Origin: Brenneria rubrifaciens
GTDB lineage: Bacteria > Pseudomonadota > Gammaproteobacteria > Enterobacterales > Enterobacteriaceae
DNA length: 64,000 nucleotides
Assembly: GCF_005484945.1 (NCBI RefSeq)
Contig: NZ_CP034035.1
Coordinates: 2,170,001 to 2,234,000 of the forward strand
Reading direction: 5' to 3'
Shown: one piece after another, positions 44,938-55,841 of the stretch
Layout of the letters: each line of letters opens with the position of its first letter
Numbering within the stretch: position 1 is the stretch's first letter
The notes under the pieces: generated by a model
Database searches by the model: none
The model's input: only the letters and a program-made list of their open reading frames with translations
What the model was told of the DNA's origin: nothing
Translations under genes and position numbers: made by a program

Positions 44938-46704
44938 ATGAATAAAACCAGACAGCAAGAATTGACCCATTGGCTTCGGCAACAAGGCAAGCTGGCGCAG
45001 CGTTGGTTACGCTTTTCACTTTTACTTGGTTTTGTGAGTGGCGCACTAATCGTGGTGCAAGCATGGTTGCTGGCAGCGCTGCTCAATGGATTGATTATTG
45101 AGCACGCGTCCCGCGAATCATTAATTACGTCTTTTTTACTGCTCGTTGCAACTTTTGTACTACGCGCGCTCAATAGCCTGTTGCGTGAACGCGTCGGTTT
45201 TATGTGCGGACAAACCGTGCGGCAGCAAATCCGCAAGCTGGTCTTGGATAGATTGCAACAACTGGGGCCGGCCTGGGTGCAGGGAAAACCCGCCGGAAGC
45301 TGGGCCACCATGATCCTGGAACAGGTCGAAGATATGCAGGATTACTATTCCCGCTATCTTCCGCAAATGTATCTGGCCGCCTTGATTCCGGTGCTGATTC
45401 TGGTAGCGATTTTCCCCATCAACTGGGCTGCCGGCCTGATCCTGCTGGTCACCGCCCCGCTGATCCCGCTGTTCATGGCGCTGGTGGGCATGGGGGCAGC
45501 CGATGCCAACCGACGCAACTTTCAAGCGCTGGCCCGATTGAGCGGTCATTTCCTTGATCGTCTGCGCGGGTTGGAAACACTGCGTTTATTTAATCGCGGC
45601 CGCGCGGAAACAGCGCACATCAGCGACGCCTCTGAAGAGTTCCGCAGCCGGACAATGGAAGTCCTGCGTATGGCCTTTCTCTCCTCAGCCGTACTGGAGT
45701 TTTTTGCCTCGATTTCTATTGCGGTGGTAGCCGTTTATTTTGGCTTTTCCTACCTGGGCGAACTGAATTTCGGTCACTACGGGGCGGGCGTAACGCTCTT
45801 CGCTGGTTTTCTGGTTCTGATTCTGGCGCCGGAGTTTTTCCAGCCATTACGCGATCTGGGTACGTTCTATCACGCAAAAGCACAAGCGGTGGGCGCGGCA
45901 GAATCTCTGGTCACTTTTCTGGCGGCGGAAGGCGAAACAGTCGGATTTGGGGTACAGGAATTCGAACATCATGGTCCGATTGAAATTTGCGCAACCGATC
46001 TGGTGGTGCTGGCGCCGACCGGCACGCCATTGACCCAGCCGCTGACCTTCAGGGTAGATGCCGGAAAACGTATCGCGCTGGTCGGTATCAGCGGCGCGGG
46101 TAAAAGCTCTCTTTTGAATGTGTTGCTGGGCTTTCTACCCTATCGCGGCTCGCTTACCGTTAACGGTGTCGAGATGAATACGCTGTCGCCGGATTCATGG
46201 CGTAAACAGTTAAGCTGGGTCGGCCAAAACCCTCATCTGCCGGAACAGACGCTACGGGCGAATATTCTACTGGGCCAGCCGCAGGCAACCGATGAGGAGC
46301 TACGGTTGGCCATTGAACGCGCCTATGTGCATGAGTTCCTCCCACAACTGCCGCAAGGCTTGGAAACCGCTATTGGCGATGGCGCGGCCCGGCTTTCGGT
46401 GGGTCAGGCTCAACGGGTCGCGGTTGCTCGCGCGTTGATCAAACCCTGCGCCCTGCTGCTGCTTGATGAACCCAGCGCCAGTCTCGATGCCCACAGCGAG
46501 CAGCGAGTGATGGGTGCCTTAAGCGAGGCTTCACACCATCAGACAACGCTGTTAGTAACGCATCAGTTGAATGATATTATCGACTATGATGCTATCTGGG
46601 TCATGGACAATGGCCGTCTGATTCAGCAAGGAAATTATCCGTCTCTCAGTAGGCAATCAGGCGTCTTTGCCGACCTGCTGGCACAACGACAGGGAGAGCT
46701 ATAA
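44938..46704 (+). CDS. cydD: Heterodimeric ABC exporter subunit CydD
   Basis: CydDC is an inner-membrane ABC transporter linked to cysteine and glutathione export to the periplasm, and needed for assembly of cytochrome bd. This 588-residue half-transporter has six membrane helices (about residues 20-320) and a nucleotide-binding domain: Walker A GISGAGKSS, signature LSVGQAQRVAVARAL, Walker B LLLLDEPSASLD. It is the first gene of the pair and its TAA is one base away from the cydC start. Confidence 0.96.
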   Translation: MNKTRQQELTHWLRQQGKLAQRWLRFSLLLGFVSGALIVVQAWLLAALLNGLIIEHASRESLITSFLLLVATFVLRALNSLLRERVGFMCGQTVRQQIRKLVLDRLQQLGPAWVQGKPAGSWATMILEQVEDMQDYYSRYLPQMYLAALIPVLILVAIFPINWAAGLILLVTAPLIPLFMALVGMGAADANRRNFQALARLSGHFLDRLRGLETLRLFNRGRAETAHISDASEEFRSRTMEVLRMAFLSSAVLEFFASISIAVVAVYFGFSYLGELNFGHYGAGVTLFAGFLVLILAPEFFQPLRDLGTFYHAKAQAVGAAESLVTFLAAEGETVGFGVQEFEHHGPIEICATDLVVLAPTGTPLTQPLTFRVDAGKRIALVGISGAGKSSLLNVLLGFLPYRGSLTVNGVEMNTLSPDSWRKQLSWVGQNPHLPEQTLRANILLGQPQATDEELRLAIERAYVHEFLPQLPQGLETAIGDGAARLSVGQAQRVAVARALIKPCALLLLDEPSASLDAHSEQRVMGALSEASHHQTTLLVTHQLNDIIDYDAIWVMDNGRLIQQGNYPSLSRQSGVFADLLAQRQGEL

Positions 46705-46705
46705 T

Positions 46706-48466
46706 ATGTCCCGTCTCACCCTATCCCGAACAACAATGCAGATTTTAAAACCCTTTCTGGCACTCTATCGCCGACACCTCTGGCGCTTAAGCCTCGGCGT
46801 TGTTTTGGCCATTGCCACCCTGCTGGCGAGTATCGGGCTGCTCGCCCTCTCCGGTTGGTTTCTGGCAGGCGCGGCACTGGCGGGCATCGCCGGACTTTAT
46901 ACCTTCAATTATATGCTGCCCGCGGCGGGCGTCAGGGGAGCGGCGATTGCCCGTACCGCAGGACGCTACGCCGAAAGGCTGGTGAGCCACGATGCGACGT
47001 TTCGCGTATTGCAGCACCTGCGCGTCTTCACCTTTTCCCGCATCCTGCCGCTGTCTCCGGGAGGCATCGCCCGATTCCGTCAGGCTGAGTTATTGAATCG
47101 ACTGGTTGCCGATGTCGATACGCTTGATCACTTATATCTACGCGTCATTTCTCCGCTGATCAGCGCGCTGCTGGTTATCCTCATCGTTTCCTATGGCCTC
47201 AGTTGGCTGGACGTCTCGCTGGCGCTGACGCTATGCGCCATCACGCTGGCGCTGTTGCTGATTTTGCCTGTGGTGTTTTACCGGGCAGGCAAATCCATCG
47301 GACAAGATTTAACGGCACTGCGCGCCCAATACCGTATTCAATTAACGACCTGGCTACAAGGGCAGGCAGAACTGACGGTATTTGGCGCCTTGTCCGCGTT
47401 CCGCCAGCAACTAGCGCTGCTGGAAAGCCGATGGCTGCGCCGTCAGCAGCAGCAAACCACGTTAACGGGGTTGTCGCAGGCGCTGATGATCTTGTGCAGC
47501 GGATTGACAGTTACACTTATTCTCTGGCTTGCCGCCGGAGGCGTGGGCGGTGATACACGGCCCGGTGCCCTGATCGCACTGTTTGTTTTTGCTGCGCTGG
47601 CGGTCTTTGAAACACTGGCCCCGGTTGCAGCCGCGTTACAGCATATGGGACAGGTGATCGCCTCCGCCACCCGCATCGATCAGATCATCCGCCAGGTACC
47701 AATGGTGACCTTCCCGCAGCAGGGGCCGCCCGCAGTCGCCGACGCGCCCCTTGTATTAGAGGAGGTTGGTTTTACCTATCCTGAGCAGCCCCTGCCGGCT
47801 TTACAGGGAATCTCCCTGAATATTCGCGCAGGCGAACACATTGCCCTGCTTGGCCGCACCGGGTGCGGTAAATCAACCCTGTTGCAACTGCTTACCCGCG
47901 CGTGGGATTGTGAACGAGGCGAGATAATATTAAGCGGCCAGCCTCTTTCCACCTGGACGGAAGATGAACTGCGCGCCATGATGAGCGTCGTCCCTCAGCG
48001 CGTACATATTTTCAGCGCCACGCTGCGTGATAATCTCTTGCTTGCCGCGCCAGTCGCCAATGACGAGCGGCTTGCCACCACGCTACGACAGGTCGGTCTG
48101 GATAAACTGTTGGAAAACGAAGGACTGAATAGCTGGTATGGCGAAGGCGGGCGTCAGCTTTCAGGGGGGGAACAGCGCCGTATCGGGCTGGCGCGGGCGT
48201 TGTTGCATGACGCGCCGCTGGTGCTGCTGGATGAGCCGACAGAAGGTCTGGACGCCGAAACTGAACAGCGTATTTTACGGTTACTGCGTCAGCATTGTGC
48301 AGGGAAAACGCTCATTGTGATTACCCATCGTCTCTATGAGCTTGAATTCATGGATCGCATCTGCGTGATGGATGGCGGGCAGATTATTGAGGAAGGTAAT
48401 CATCAGACGTTAATGGCGCGGCAAGGGCGTTACTGGCAATTTCGTCAACATATCGGCGCCCGCTAA
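46706..48466 (+). CDS. cydC: Heterodimeric ABC exporter subunit CydC
   Basis: CydC is the partner of CydD. The 586-residue sequence has six membrane helices (about residues 25-320; LPAAGVRGAAIARTAGRY is a family landmark) and a full ATPase domain: Walker A GRTGCGKST, signature QLSGGEQRRIGLARAL, Walker B LVLLDEPTEGLD. Start choice: GGGAGAG lies 7 bases before the ATG at 46706. An ATG at 46736 matches the E. coli N terminus but has no ribosome site, so this protein has about ten extra N-terminal residues. Confidence 0.96.
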   Translation: MSRLTLSRTTMQILKPFLALYRRHLWRLSLGVVLAIATLLASIGLLALSGWFLAGAALAGIAGLYTFNYMLPAAGVRGAAIARTAGRYAERLVSHDATFRVLQHLRVFTFSRILPLSPGGIARFRQAELLNRLVADVDTLDHLYLRVISPLISALLVILIVSYGLSWLDVSLALTLCAITLALLLILPVVFYRAGKSIGQDLTALRAQYRIQLTTWLQGQAELTVFGALSAFRQQLALLESRWLRRQQQQTTLTGLSQALMILCSGLTVTLILWLAAGGVGGDTRPGALIALFVFAALAVFETLAPVAAALQHMGQVIASATRIDQIIRQVPMVTFPQQGPPAVADAPLVLEEVGFTYPEQPLPALQGISLNIRAGEHIALLGRTGCGKSTLLQLLTRAWDCERGEIILSGQPLSTWTEDELRAMMSVVPQRVHIFSATLRDNLLLAAPVANDERLATTLRQVGLDKLLENEGLNSWYGEGGRQLSGGEQRRIGLARALLHDAPLVLLDEPTEGLDAETEQRILRLLRQHCAGKTLIVITHRLYELEFMDRICVMDGGQIIEEGNHQTLMARQGRYWQFRQHIGAR

Positions 48467-48506
48467 ATTTCAAAATAGATGACTTTCTTTTTATTACTGG
48501 AACATT

Positions 48507-49217
48507 ATGCGACTGTATCGGCTTTCTTCAGACTCGCTTGACTTTCCTGATCCGGCCAACGCTTTGGATGAGCCCAACGGACTGTTGGCTTTTGGCGGCG
48601 ATCTTTCCCCTGCCCGGCTGAAAATGGCCTATCGGCAAGGCATTTTTCCCTGGTACTCATCGGGTGAACCTATTTTATGGTGGTCGCCAAACCCGCGCGC
48701 CGTATTATTTCCCGATGGATTCCATATCAGCCGCAGTATGAAGAAATTTTTGCGTAAACATGATCTTAAGGTCACCATTAATCATGCGTTCAATGAAGTT
48801 ATTGTCGCCTGCGCCGACGAACATGCGGGAGGAACCTGGATTACGCCGGAAATTATCTCGGCTTATGGTGAACTTCATCAGTCAGGACAAGCACATTCCG
48901 TGGAAGTGTGGCAGAATAGCGCACTTGTTGGCGGGCTATATGGTATCGCGCAAGGCGGCTTGTTTTGCGGCGAGTCGATGTTTAGCCGTACGGATAACGC
49001 CTCTAAGTATGCTTTGCTGAGATTTCAGCAACATTTTATTTATCATGGTGGCGTCCTGATTGATTGTCAGGTACTTAACTCACATACCGCCTCGCTTGGC
49101 GTCTGTGAAATCCCCCGCGAACACTTTTTGCAATTTCTTTTTCACCTACAGGATATCCCTGTTGATGAGCGTTGCTGGTTGCCGCAAACGCTGGCTGAAC
49201 CAGCACAACAGCGTTGA
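48507..49217 (+). CDS. aat: Leucyl/phenylalanyl-tRNA-protein transferase
   Basis: Aat adds Leu or Phe to proteins that begin with Lys or Arg, creating N-degrons that ClpS hands to ClpAP. The 236-residue protein has the family pattern: [21 protein letters not shown] near the N terminus, [26 protein letters not shown] as substrate-binding region, and [21 protein letters not shown] in the GNAT-like catalytic core. It is between cydC and infA, and near clpS and clpA, its functional partners. Confidence 0.97.
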   Translation: MRLYRLSSDSLDFPDPANALDEPNGLLAFGGDLSPARLKMAYRQGIFPWYSSGEPILWWSPNPRAVLFPDGFHISRSMKKFLRKHDLKVTINHAFNEVIVACADEHAGGTWITPEIISAYGELHQSGQAHSVEVWQNSALVGGLYGIAQGGLFCGESMFSRTDNASKYALLRFQQHFIYHGGVLIDCQVLNSHTASLGVCEIPREHFLQFLFHLQDIPVDERCWLPQTLAEPAQQR

Positions 49218-49309
49218 TGCGTCATTTTTAAATCGGACTCGGTTTATGAACGCTTCTTTACATAATGTGGGTTTTTCGGCATTATCTTGCCGGTTAAAAA
49301 CAAAGGTAG

Positions 49310-49546
<237 letters not shown>

Positions 49547-49604
49547 CCGGTTCGCCCATCGCTGACGAAGTACGGCGATTTCCGAGGATGTTCCATCTCC
49601 GCAG

Positions 49605-49637
49605 CCCTTTCCGTTATCGGCAAGGGTTGTTGTGTTT
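49605..49637 (+). terminator. infA terminator
   Basis: CCCTTTCCG (49605-49613) pairs with CGGCAAGGG (49618-49626, one mismatch) around TTAT, followed by TTGTTGTGTTT. Confidence 0.7.
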
Positions 49638-49659
49638 GTGGGCAAGGCATCACGCCAAT

Positions 49660-49690
49660 AAAAAAGGGCAATGCGTTAGCATCACCCTTC
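49660..49690 (-). terminator. clpA terminator
   Basis: On the minus strand AAGGGTGATGC pairs with GCATTGCCCTT (with two G-U pairs) around TAAC and is followed by TTTTTT continuing past the stem. It lies 34 bases after the clpA stop. Confidence 0.82.
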
Positions 49691-49723
49691 CAACATGACC
49701 CCTTCAGTTCACCACATCACGAA

Positions 49724-52003
49724 TTAATGAACAGCCCCTTCATCCGCTTTACGCTTCTGCGCGCTCTGGAAACCATAAGTCAGTTGCTGAGTCGCTTTAT
49801 CCAGTTCCACCTTGACAGATCCACCGTCGACTAATGAACCAAACAGCAGCTCGTTGGCCAGCGGTTTCTTCAGGTTTTCCTGCATGACGCGCGCCATCGG
49901 GCGTGCTCCCATAGCTTTGTCGTAACCTTTCTCCGCCAGCCAATCACGGGCTTCATCGCTGACTTCCAGCGAGACGCCTTTGGCATCCAGTTGTGCCTGT
50001 AATTCGACAATAAATTTATCCACCACCTGCTGAATCACTTCTGGAGATAAGTGGTTAAACCAGATAATGCCATCAAGACGGTTACGGAACTCAGGCGTAA
50101 ACACTTTCTTGATCTCTTCCATCGCATCGCTGCTGTTGTCCTGATGGATAATCCCAATGGATTTACGCTGCGTTTCCCGGACCCCGGCGTTGGTGGTCAT
50201 CACCACGATAACGTTGCGGAAGTCGGCCTTGCGTCCGTTGTTGTCCGTCAATGTGCCGTTATCCATCACTTGCAATAGCAGGTTAAACACATCTGGATGC
50301 GCTTTTTCGATTTCGTCAAGCAACAGTACGGAATGCGGATGTTTGATCACCGCATCCGTCAACAGTCCGCCTTGATCATAGCCAACGTATCCCGGAGGCG
50401 CGCCAATCAGACGGCTGACGGTGTGACGCTCCATGTACTCAGACATATCGAAGCGTAACAGTTCGATATCGAGCGCTTTAGCCAACTGCAACGTCACTTC
50501 CGTTTTACCCACCCCAGTCGGACCGGCAAACAGGAAAGAGCCAACCGGTTTACGCTCATGGCCCAACCCTGCCCGGCTCATCTTGATGGATTCAGACAAA
50601 GCTTCGATCGCTTTATCCTGACCGAATACCAGCATTTTCAAACGGTCACTCAGATTTTTCAGTACGTCGCGATCGCTGGCGGACACCGTTTTCTCAGGAA
50701 TACGAGCAATCCGCGCGACGACAGATTCAATATCCGCCACGTTGACCGTCTTCTTACGCTTGCTGATCGGCACCAGGCGACTGCGAGCCCCGGCTTCATC
50801 GATCACGTCAATCGCCTTGTCGGGCAAATGACGATCATTGATGTATTTCACCGCCAGTTCCACCGCCGCACGCACCGCTTTCGCCGTATAACGAACGTCA
50901 TGGTGAGCTTCATATTTCGGTTTCAGGCCGTTAATAATCTGCACCGTTTCATCCACGCTCGGTTCCGTAATGTCAATTTTCTGGAAACGCCGCGCCAGCG
51001 CCCTGTCCTTTTCGAAGATATTGCTGAACTCCTGATAAGTGGTGGAGCCGATAACACGAATCTTGCCGCTGGAAAGCAGCGGCTTAATCAGGTTTGCCGC
51101 ATCAACCTGACCACCGGACGCCGCCCCCGCGCCAATGATGGTATGAATTTCGTCAATGAACAGAATACTGTTTTGATCCTGCTCCAACTGCTTCAGCAGC
51201 GATTTAAAACGTTTTTCAAAGTCGCCGCGATACTTGGTGCCGGCCAGCAGAGAACCGATGTCGAGCGAGTAAAGCGTGGCATCCGCCATTACTTCAGGCA
51301 CATCACCCTGCACAATCCGCCATGCCAGACCTTCGGCAATCGCTGTTTTGCCCACGCCGGACTCCCCCACCAACAGCGGGTTGTTCTTACGGCGACGACA
51401 CAGCACCTGAATGGTTCTTTCCAGTTCCCGTTCCCGGCCAATAAGGGGATCAATACCGCCAACGCGCGCAAGTTGGTTCAGATTGGTGGTGAAGTTTTCC
51501 ATACGATCTTCCCCTCCGGCCTGTTCTTCATTGACAGGGTTTTCCGGGCTTGGCGCCTGCCCGGATTCTTCTTTGCGGGTTCCGTGTGAAATAAAATTCA
51601 CCACGTCGAGACGGCTGACATCATGTTTGCGCAGCAGGTAAGCTGCCTGTGACTCTTGCTCGCTGAAAATGGCAACCAGCACATTGGCCCCGGACACTTC
51701 ACTCCGCCCCGATGACTGAACGTGGAAGACCGCGCGCTGCAACACCCGTTGAAAGCTGAGCGTCGGTTGCGTTTCACGCTCCTCGTCGCTCTGCGGTAGC
51801 GTTGGCGTGGTTTGTTCGATAAAAGCCTCAAGCTCCTGGCGCAATACGGTCAAATCTACGGTACAGGCTTCCAGTGCTTCACGCGCAGCCGGATTACTGA
51901 GCAGTGCCAATAGCAAATGCTCCACGGTCATAAACTCATGTCGGTGCTCACGCGCTCTGGCGAAAGCCATATTGAGACTGAGTTCCAGTTCTTGATTGAG
52001 CAT
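49724..52003 (-). CDS. clpA: ClpAP protease ATPase subunit ClpA
   Basis: ClpA is the AAA+ unfoldase that feeds N-degron and other substrates to ClpP. The 759-residue protein has the double Clp N-domain (residues 1 to about 140) that binds ClpS, then D1 with Walker [10 protein letters not shown] and Walker [11 protein letters not shown], and D2 with Walker [10 protein letters not shown] and Walker [14 protein letters not shown]. The IGL-type ClpP-binding loop is present as KSIGIIHQ. The ATG at 52003 follows GGGGGAGGTGCCT and gives the conserved [14 protein letters not shown]; the GTG-type extension to 52018 is rejected. clpS lies 29 bases upstream. Confidence 0.98.
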   Translation of the reverse strand: MLNQELELSLNMAFARAREHRHEFMTVEHLLLALLSNPAAREALEACTVDLTVLRQELEAFIEQTTPTLPQSDEERETQPTLSFQRVLQRAVFHVQSSGRSEVSGANVLVAIFSEQESQAAYLLRKHDVSRLDVVNFISHGTRKEESGQAPSPENPVNEEQAGGEDRMENFTTNLNQLARVGGIDPLIGRERELERTIQVLCRRRKNNPLLVGESGVGKTAIAEGLAWRIVQGDVPEVMADATLYSLDIGSLLAGTKYRGDFEKRFKSLLKQLEQDQNSILFIDEIHTIIGAGAASGGQVDAANLIKPLLSSGKIRVIGSTTYQEFSNIFEKDRALARRFQKIDITEPSVDETVQIINGLKPKYEAHHDVRYTAKAVRAAVELAVKYINDRHLPDKAIDVIDEAGARSRLVPISKRKKTVNVADIESVVARIARIPEKTVSASDRDVLKNLSDRLKMLVFGQDKAIEALSESIKMSRAGLGHERKPVGSFLFAGPTGVGKTEVTLQLAKALDIELLRFDMSEYMERHTVSRLIGAPPGYVGYDQGGLLTDAVIKHPHSVLLLDEIEKAHPDVFNLLLQVMDNGTLTDNNGRKADFRNVIVVMTTNAGVRETQRKSIGIIHQDNSSDAMEEIKKVFTPEFRNRLDGIIWFNHLSPEVIQQVVDKFIVELQAQLDAKGVSLEVSDEARDWLAEKGYDKAMGARPMARVMQENLKKPLANELLFGSLVDGGSVKVELDKATQQLTYGFQSAQKRKADEGAVH

Positions 52004-52032
52004 AGGCACCTCCCCCAATAAATTGCCTGACT

Positions 52033-52353
52033 TCAGGCTTTTTCCAGCGTACAGAGCAACGGGTGCTCATTTTCTCTGGCATAACGATTTACTTGTACAA
52101 CTTTAGTCTCGGCCACTTCAGCACTAAACACGCCACAAATCGCCTTTCCCTGATAATGAACGGTCAACATCAATTGTGTCGCACGTTCGATATCATAAGA
52201 AAAGAACTTTTGCAGAACGTCAATAACAAATTCCATCGGTGTATAGTCATCATTGTTCAACAACACTTTATACATTGATGGAGGCTGTAGTTTTTCTTTG
52301 TGTTGATCGACCGTCAGATTCTCTGACTGTGAACCCGTGCTGTTTTTTCCCAT
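52033..52353 (-). CDS. clpS: ATP-dependent Clp protease adapter ClpS
   Basis: ClpS recognises N-terminal Leu, Phe, Tyr or Trp and delivers such proteins to ClpA. The 106-residue sequence has a flexible N-terminal tail (residues 1 to about 25) and the folded core with the binding-pocket residues [17 protein letters not shown] and the His of [15 protein letters not shown]. Length equals that of E. coli ClpS. It is upstream of and likely co-transcribed with clpA. Confidence 0.97.
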   Translation of the reverse strand: MGKNSTGSQSENLTVDQHKEKLQPPSMYKVLLNNDDYTPMEFVIDVLQKFFSYDIERATQLMLTVHYQGKAICGVFSAEVAETKVVQVNRYARENEHPLLCTLEKA

Positions 52354-52702
52354 TCTGTGTCCAACATCATCTGAATAGCATCATTTGTCACTGTGTTTAC
52401 AGTAGCACGTCTGGTTTTTATTTTACCATCCGGGCAATGAAATGATGACCGGAAAACAAAAAATCAATCGCTGTCAACTCGCGAATTCACTGCGCCTCTC
52501 TTGAACCGTCATCCTCAATAGCGTTATCTGTATCAAACTTTGAAAAAGTCCCCCTGCACCTGTAATGCGGATTACTTGACGCCGGAAGCAATTTCACTAG
52601 AGTGTACTGTTGAATTGATGATGTTTTAATCGATTCGCATTTACTTTAACCAAATAACCTCTCCTTTAATTAAAAAAACGCGCTTGCGAAGGATGTCGAT
52701 TC
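52354..52702. promoter_or_regulatory. clpS-cspD divergent intergenic region
   Basis: These 349 bases carry no gene. A candidate sigma-70 promoter for cspD is TTGACG (52576-52581), 16 bases, TAGAGT (52598-52603). That would leave an untranslated leader of about 90 bases ending in GAAGGATG, the cspD ribosome site. The promoter call is tentative. Confidence 0.42.
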
Positions 52703-52924
52703 ATGGAGACAGGTACTGTTAAATGGTTCAATAATGCCAAAGGTTTTGGTTTTATCTGTCCTGAAGGCGGCGGCGAAGATATTTTCGCCCACTACTCAAC
52801 TATTCAAATGGACGGATACCGAACCCTAAAAGCCGGGCAGGTTGTCAGGTTTGATGTTCATCAAGGTCCGAAAGGCAATCATGCCAGTCTGATCGTGCCA
52901 TTGGTGAGCGAAGCGGTTACCTGA
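52703..52924 (+). CDS. cspD: Cold-shock-like protein CspD
   Basis: CspD is a stationary-phase cold-shock-domain protein that binds single-stranded DNA and blocks replication. The 73-residue OB fold has both nucleic-acid-binding motifs, KGFGFICP (RNP1) and DIFAHYS (RNP2). It matches E. coli CspD closely and sits divergent from clpS as in that genome. A strong terminator follows. Confidence 0.96.
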   Translation: METGTVKWFNNAKGFGFICPEGGGEDIFAHYSTIQMDGYRTLKAGQVVRFDVHQGPKGNHASLIVPLVSEAVT

Positions 52925-52974
52925 CGCCTACCGCCGGCCCGCAAAAATTTCTGACGTGTGCTCGGATAAGACAA

Positions 52975-53010
52975 AAATGCTGGTCACCTGGTGGTCAGCA
53001 TTTTTTTTGC
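52975..53010 (+). terminator. cspD terminator
   Basis: AAATGCTG and CAGCATTT pair around an inner GGTCACCTGGTGGT that can extend the stem, followed by a T run ending TTTTTTGC. On the other strand it could also limit transcription leaving ybjD. Confidence 0.85.
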
Positions 53011-53038
53011 GGGCTGACGCGTTGCCCGTCATGACGAG

Positions 53039-54706
53039 TTAATCGGCGCGTCCGCGAGCCAGCCATAATACGCGGGAAAACGTGCTGCGAATCAACGGCG
53101 GAACCGCATCACTTCCCATTCTCGCCGCTTCCATTGCCACTTCAATCGCCAAATCGGGTTTTGACGAGCGATGGATCGCTTTAACGATAATCTTATGCAT
53201 CGAGAGCGGGACTTTTTCCGGCAGTTGCGCAATGCGGTGGTAGACATGACTAAAGCCTTCACGGTACATGTAGTGCTCCATATCCGACGCAGGCAGCACC
53301 GTCAGATGATCCCGCTCGCTGTCCCCCTGCGTAACAGACAGCATGCTTTTCGCAAGAGCCGCATACTTTTTCCCGGCGTCGTCACCGTCCACCAGCACAT
53401 GCCATTCTATACCCATCCGCTGGGCAAATTTCACTAACGGACGCAGCCCCGACTGGGCAAACTCGATCACCTTAATGCCTTCCGCTTCAAAATGATGCCC
53501 GCACTGGCGCGCCAGTTCATTAAGCATCCAGACTTCCGTCTCCCCTTCCACCAGCAACCAGCACCGGGCGAACAGTGACGCTGGACGGTTAAAGCGGATA
53601 TGGAAGGCGATTCGTCGACTGTCTTCCGCGCTCATCCCTTGCGGGCCGATGCGAAATGTCGCCACGCGTGAAGATTCACGCACCAGACGGCACACCTGCT
53701 CCATCGGCACCAGCGACAACAGTTCGCCGGAGTTCGTCGTGGTGATTTTCTGTAGCGGCAACTGCATCAGCAATCTCCATGCCACCGACAACATGATTGG
53801 ATGCAGACGCGTTTCAGGATCTTCGATCAGCAGAAGAGGACGGGCGTGCGGGTCCAGTACCACCGATCCTTTCGCCTGTAGCAGCGTGGAAAAGAGCTCC
53901 AGCAAAATAATCCGGCGACTGCGGCTATTAGGGTCGGCAATCAGCCGGTTGATGTTATCCAGCGAACGCCAGGATTTACCGCTATGCACCCGTTCATGCC
54001 GCTGATGACGCTCACAGGAAACCGCACTCAGTTCAGAAAAATAGTGCTCCAGCAATTGCCTTATCGCAACCAACCCCTGCCGCAGTTCTTTATCCGAGAG
54101 TTTCTGCGGATTTTTGGCAAGTTCACGCATCAGTTGTTCAAACTGTTGCGCCAGCTTTTCACTGCCGTTATCTAGGGTGACCGCCAGCGAACCTGCGCGT
54201 AAGCGCCGCATAAAACGGGCGTCCCGCAGACGCAGTACGGGATGGAGACGAATGATTTCCCGCGCCAGAGCATTAATGTCGTTCAGTGAAATCGGATGCC
54301 CCTGTGCATCAAGAAAACTGCGCCAGGTACACACGGCCTGGCTTTCGTCGACTTCACCTTCCAACCGATAGAAAATCCGGTGCAGCGATGCATCGCCGCC
54401 TTTGACCCAGACATGTTTGAGCGAACGATAGCGCGGTGTCAAATGGTGGCCTGCCGCGGTTTCGCAAAAGGTGAAAATGACCTGTAAATGACGTTCGCGG
54501 CTGTTTTCATCCCCCGGCTTAAAATAGAAGTCCTGCAAACCGAAATGATAAAGGGGCATTGCGGGAGCCAGCAGTAACGACAGCGCATCAAGCAGGCTGG
54601 ATTTCCCCCAGGCGTTCTCACCAATCAGCACCGTATTATCAGCCAGCATCAATGAGAGACGATTAATCCCCCGGAATCCCAGTATCTCTATATTTTCCAG
54701 ATACAT
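53039..54706 (-). CDS. ybjD: OLD-family ATP-dependent endonuclease YbjD (DUF2813)
   Basis: This 555-residue protein is an OLD-type nuclease with an ABC/SMC-like ATPase and a C-terminal Toprim domain. Walker A is GENAWGKSS (29-37) in the family's usual form; RPLLLIEDPETRLHP carries the ABC Walker B glutamate region. The Toprim acidic residues are in LLVEGETEVWML and HVLVDGDDAGKKYA. It matches E. coli YbjD throughout. The ATG at 54706 gives the conserved MYLENIEILGFRG; the open frame to 54796 is not conserved. Its role is unknown, with DNA repair or defence as possibilities. It stands between cspD and lysO, as a single gene without a partner. Confidence 0.93.
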   Translation of the reverse strand: MYLENIEILGFRGINRLSLMLADNTVLIGENAWGKSSLLDALSLLLAPAMPLYHFGLQDFYFKPGDENSRERHLQVIFTFCETAAGHHLTPRYRSLKHVWVKGGDASLHRIFYRLEGEVDESQAVCTWRSFLDAQGHPISLNDINALAREIIRLHPVLRLRDARFMRRLRAGSLAVTLDNGSEKLAQQFEQLMRELAKNPQKLSDKELRQGLVAIRQLLEHYFSELSAVSCERHQRHERVHSGKSWRSLDNINRLIADPNSRSRRIILLELFSTLLQAKGSVVLDPHARPLLLIEDPETRLHPIMLSVAWRLLMQLPLQKITTTNSGELLSLVPMEQVCRLVRESSRVATFRIGPQGMSAEDSRRIAFHIRFNRPASLFARCWLLVEGETEVWMLNELARQCGHHFEAEGIKVIEFAQSGLRPLVKFAQRMGIEWHVLVDGDDAGKKYAALAKSMLSVTQGDSERDHLTVLPASDMEHYMYREGFSHVYHRIAQLPEKVPLSMHKIIVKAIHRSSKPDLAIEVAMEAARMGSDAVPPLIRSTFSRVLWLARGRAD

Positions 54707-54881
54707 CCGCGTCTCCCGTTTCCGTTTCGCTGATAGGGGCAAGATAACACAACAACCTCTTACAGGGGTTATGCTGCCATACGATGCTTTACTCAAAATA
54801 ATTAATTGTTTAATTTTAAGAGATTATGCCTTTTTACCCCTTCGGCTGCCCGCGCTTCTTTTTAAGGACGTCAATTCTGTG

Positions 54882-55781
54882 ATGTATTCGGGATTATTAA
54901 TCATTTTGTTGCCGCTTATCGTTGGCTATCTGGTGCCGTTACGCGCGAAAAAAGCATTACGGTCAATTAACCGATTGCAGTGCTGGATGGTGTACGTGAT
55001 TCTGTTTTTAATGGGGATTAGCCTGGCTTTTCTGGAAAATCTCGGCAGCAATCTGTTGCTGATCTTTCGTTACGTCGCGGTTTTCTTTGCGTGCATCATC
55101 GCGGCTAATGCCGTTGCTTTATGGCTCTGGGGAAAACATGATGTCTGGGTGGGGAAATTGAGGCAGGAAGCGCCCCCTTCACGCCTGCATATGCTTCTGG
55201 ATTCCTTAACGCTGTGCCTGGTGGTGTTTGGCGGCTTTGTGCTGGGATTATCCCAGTGGCCGGGACTCGCCTACGCCAGTCAGGGCAGCGAATACGCGCT
55301 GATTCTGTTACTGTTTTTCGTGGGGGTACAGTTGCGCAACAGCGGAATGACCCTACGTCAGATTGTCCTGAACCGTCGGGGGGCGGCGGTTGCGCTGGTT
55401 ATCGGCAGCAGCGCGCTGGTCGGCGGACTGATCGCGGCCTGGGTTCTCGGTCTGCCGCTGACGACCGGGCTGGCGATGGCGTCCGGTTATGGCTGGTATT
55501 CACTATCCGGTATTCTGCTGACCGATGCTTTTGGCCCGGTGATCGGCAGCGCCGCCTTTTTTAACGATCTGGCGCGTGAACTGTTGGCCATTACGCTGAT
55601 CCCCACTCTGGCACAACGTAACCTCGCCTATGCGCTGGGGCTTTGCGGCGCCACGTCAATGGATTTCACGCTGCCGGTGTTGCAACGCAGCGCTGGCGTG
55701 GAGATGGTTCCGGCAGCCATTGTGCACGGTTTTCTGTTAAGCCTTGCAACCCCGATACTGATGGCGGTATTTTTGTCGTAA
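54882..55781 (+). CDS. lysO: L-lysine exporter LysO (YbjE)
   Basis: LysO exports lysine and the toxic analogue thialysine. The 299-residue inner-membrane protein has about eight to ten hydrophobic helices and two conserved acidic residues in helices (FMGISLAF region and FNDLARELLAI). It matches E. coli LysO, including SGYGWYSLSGILLTDAFGPV and GLCGATSMDFTLPVLQR. The ATG at 54882 gives the conserved start SGLLIILLPLIVGY. A GTG at 54879, 10 bases after AAGGA, is a reasonable alternative. It is divergent from ybjD and convergent with amiD. Confidence 0.92.
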   Translation: MYSGLLIILLPLIVGYLVPLRAKKALRSINRLQCWMVYVILFLMGISLAFLENLGSNLLLIFRYVAVFFACIIAANAVALWLWGKHDVWVGKLRQEAPPSRLHMLLDSLTLCLVVFGGFVLGLSQWPGLAYASQGSEYALILLLFFVGVQLRNSGMTLRQIVLNRRGAAVALVIGSSALVGGLIAAWVLGLPLTTGLAMASGYGWYSLSGILLTDAFGPVIGSAAFFNDLARELLAITLIPTLAQRNLAYALGLCGATSMDFTLPVLQRSAGVEMVPAAIVHGFLLSLATPILMAVFLS

Positions 55782-55841
55782 TCTGCCGCTAAAGCACGCT
55801 GCCTGGGTGAAAAGACAACGAGCGGTTTTTTGTCAATCACG

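Noticed and set aside
49547..49723. Search for the serW tRNA gene between infA and clpA
   Set aside because: No cloverleaf, anticodon arm or T-loop sequence could be found; only two terminators are present.
50558..51589. A 343-codon open frame on the plus strand, antisense to clpA
   Set aside because: It is the shadow of the strongly biased clpA reading frame, with no plausible domain or start site.
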